Source: a bacterium (lineage in GTDB: Bacteria > JAMCPX01). Taken from it: a stretch of DNA of 6,405 nt. Under the pieces are notes generated by a model that did no database searches, was not told the DNA's origin, and worked only from the letters and a program-made list of their open reading frames with translations. Position numbers and translations under genes: made by a program. Positions 4,857-6,405 of this stretch are shown here, in pieces. The DNA lies in NCBI GenBank assembly GCA_021787655.1, contig JAJYLM010000129.1, forward strand, positions 1 to 6,405, read 5' to 3'. How positions within the stretch are numbered: position 1 is the stretch's first letter; the number at the start of each line of letters is the position of its first letter.

Positions 4857-6405
4857 ATGGTGACGGTGATGAAGAAACTGGTGATTCTGGCGGTGGGTAT
4901 GGTGATAGCGTGTGTTCCTCTTCGTGCGCAGGCAGCTACGGTGTACGGTTCTGCAGTGGACGGCGAACTGGGTATTGCAACAGTCGTCTCTGCAGAGAGC
5001 ATTCCAGTGCGTGCATGCATGGTGGGTATAAGCGGGTTATATTTTTATTCCAATGATCTTCTCAATACGTCAGGAGATATCAACCAGCGGTTTGATGGAA
5101 ACGTACATCTGACCTATGGTGCTACGGAATGGCTCGAGGTGTTTCTGAACGAATCGAATTCATCCCAAACGATAACAAACAATTCTGCAGGCAGGCATAA
5201 TCTGTATCAGGTCTTCGGCGACTTGACCGGCGGCTTGAAGATGGATTGGCATATACCGTATAACATTATTCTTGGTGTTGACGCATTTTTTCAACTGAAC
5301 ACAAGAACCGCGTCTTTTGGTTATCAGGCGAATGCGACGAATTTCGGAGTACGGCTCCTGGGAACCAGAAGGTTTGATTGGATACCGGAAATGCCCTTCG
5401 TTCTGGATATCAATATCGGATATACCTGGGACAACTCGAGATATTTATTGTCGGGACCGGACTACACCATCGGACCCTATGCCACGGTTGCAGATCTGTA
5501 CGCTTCCGGGTTACCGAATAACGAGATAGAGTATGCACTGGATGTTTATCACAGCAACCAGGTGCTCGGTGCCGTTGGACTGCATGTTCCCTTTACCTAC
5601 GTAACGCCCTTCCTTCAGTATTATACACACCAGTTTGTCAGCAGTTCAAGACCGTCACTCCATTATGATCAGTCACCACAGTTTATTGTCCCGGGCGTAC
5701 GTTTTACCCCTTATAAACAGCTCGCCATCGACCTTGGTGTCGAACTTGGTCTTACAAAAACCGAGACGCTACCGGTCATCGGTTTAGTGGGGCAGACTAA
5801 ACAGGTCAGGGGAGTACCGCTATGGACGCTCCTTTTGGGAGCAAGCTACACGTTTCTTCCTGCCATGCCATCCGCACCGGTACAACACGAACAGATGGGC
5901 GAGATAGCAGGGACTGTGACGAGTACCACAGGTATGCCGCTTGCCGCAGTCATTACCATCAGCAATGCAACGCCGTCGCTTGTTGGTACCAATCCCTCAA
6001 CCGGTGTATATTCAATCCATGTTCCGGAAGGCAATCACCGGATTGCGGCCGTTGCACAGGGTTTTTCCGGTGAAACGATCATCGTGGATGTAGCGACCCA
6101 TGGAAAAACAACGGCAAACTTCATGCTCATCAGGAATGAGACACTTCCGGCATCCACCTTCAACAAGCAAATGAAAGCACTTGCACAGGTCATGCGCACG
6201 ATGACCATAACCGCGCAATCCATTCATTTTCCCATAGGAAGTTCCCGGGTATCGCCGGTTTTTTATCCTGCATTGGATGAGCTTGTCCGGTTGCTGAAGG
6301 ACAATCCTTCCATTCATATTCTGATCCAGGGGAATACGGACAATTCGGGTTCCGCAGCGTTGAACCAGAAACTCTCGCAAGAACGGGCAACATCTGTCAT
6401 GAACT
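4857..6405 (+). CDS. OmpA-family outer-membrane protein with beta-barrel and CarbopepD_reg-like domain (3' truncated)
   Basis: The reading frame is open from 4857 to the window end (516 codons seen), so the C-terminus is missing. Residues 1-26 (MVTVMKKLVILAVGMVIACVPLRAQA) form a signal peptide with a good AQA cleavage site. Residues about 27-345 are rich in alternating aromatic/polar strands (for example VHLTYGATEWLEVFL and LLLGASYTF) and look like an outer-membrane beta-barrel. Residues 348-427 (GEIAGTV to FMLIRN, with a STGVYSIHVPEGNH core) resemble a carboxypeptidase regulatory-like beta-sandwich. From about 456 an OmpA peptidoglycan-binding domain begins. It keeps Asp495 (TDNSG) and Arg510 (SQERA), 15 residues apart as in family members that bind diaminopimelate, but has Asn493 where His is usual (GHTD). 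Its likely role is to tether the outer membrane to the cell wall. The ATG at 4857 follows AAAGGA (4847-4852); GTG 4860 and ATG 4869 are in-frame alternatives. It is divergent from the aminotransferase operon and functionally unrelated as far as can be seen. Confidence 0.87.
   Translation, partial: MVTVMKKLVILAVGMVIACVPLRAQAATVYGSAVDGELGIATVVSAESIPVRACMVGISGLYFYSNDLLNTSGDINQRFDGNVHLTYGATEWLEVFLNESNSSQTITNNSAGRHNLYQVFGDLTGGLKMDWHIPYNIILGVDAFFQLNTRTASFGYQANATNFGVRLLGTRRFDWIPEMPFVLDINIGYTWDNSRYLLSGPDYTIGPYATVADLYASGLPNNEIEYALDVYHSNQVLGAVGLHVPFTYVTPFLQYYTHQFVSSSRPSLHYDQSPQFIVPGVRFTPYKQLAIDLGVELGLTKTETLPVIGLVGQTKQVRGVPLWTLLLGASYTFLPAMPSAPVQHEQMGEIAGTVTSTTGMPLAAVITISNATPSLVGTNPSTGVYSIHVPEGNHRIAAVAQGFSGETIIVDVATHGKTTANFMLIRNETLPASTFNKQMKALAQVMRTMTITAQSIHFPIGSSRVSPVFYPALDELVRLLKDNPSIHILIQGNTDNSGSAALNQKLSQERATSVMN

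Noticed and set aside
1..6405. CRISPR array, tRNA/rRNA gene, insertion sequence, defence or toxin-antitoxin system
   Set aside because: No spaced direct repeats, cloverleaf, transposase motif, or defence/toxin signature was seen on either strand; the window reads as ordinary chromosomal metabolism and envelope genes.

Overview
The window appears to be chromosomal DNA of a Gram-negative bacterium. It has the start of a lipoprotein gene, a vitamin biosynthesis operon, a two-gene catabolic-type or biosynthetic operon, and the start of an outer-membrane OmpA-type protein. The species cannot be named from the sequence. The mixed, moderate base composition, the long OmpA-type protein with an inserted carboxypeptidase-regulatory-like domain, and a structured leader in front of pan genes would fit a deltaproteobacterial (Desulfobacterota-like) or other anaerobic Gram-negative lineage. 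That is inference only.

Layout. Positions 1-144 (minus) are the N-terminus of a small lipoprotein gene that runs off the left edge. A gene-free stretch (145-365) carries a clear sigma70-type promoter (TTGACA/TATAAT) and about 90 nt of leader. The leader can fold either into a multi-part hairpin plus an intrinsic terminator or into a competing antiterminator, and the terminator ends directly against the panB start codon. Then follow panB (366-1172), panC (1175-2020) and panD (2050-2433) on the plus strand, closed by a Rho-independent terminator at about 2517-2541.

Converging on it from the right is a minus-strand pair: a class III (HemL-like but not HemL) PLP aminotransferase (3247-4662), and immediately downstream a class II aldolase/adducin-family protein (2552-3235) whose ribosome binding site overlaps the aminotransferase stop codon. 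A divergent intergenic region (4663-4856) contains a perfect 12-bp palindrome between the -35 and -10 boxes of the aminotransferase promoter. It also holds a good promoter for a plus-strand gene (4857 to the right edge). That gene encodes a secreted beta-barrel protein with a CarbopepD_reg-like domain and an OmpA peptidoglycan-binding domain, truncated by the window end.

How the genes work together. PanB makes ketopantoate from 2-oxoisovalerate, PanD makes beta-alanine from aspartate, and PanC joins pantoate and beta-alanine to give pantothenate, the coenzyme A precursor. The ketopantoate reductase step (PanE or IlvC) is not encoded here. The aminotransferase and aldolase are co-transcribed and probably act in one pathway, but the substrate cannot be read from sequence. 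The items most worth a second look are the pan leader attenuator and the aminotransferase-aldolase pair with its palindromic putative operator.
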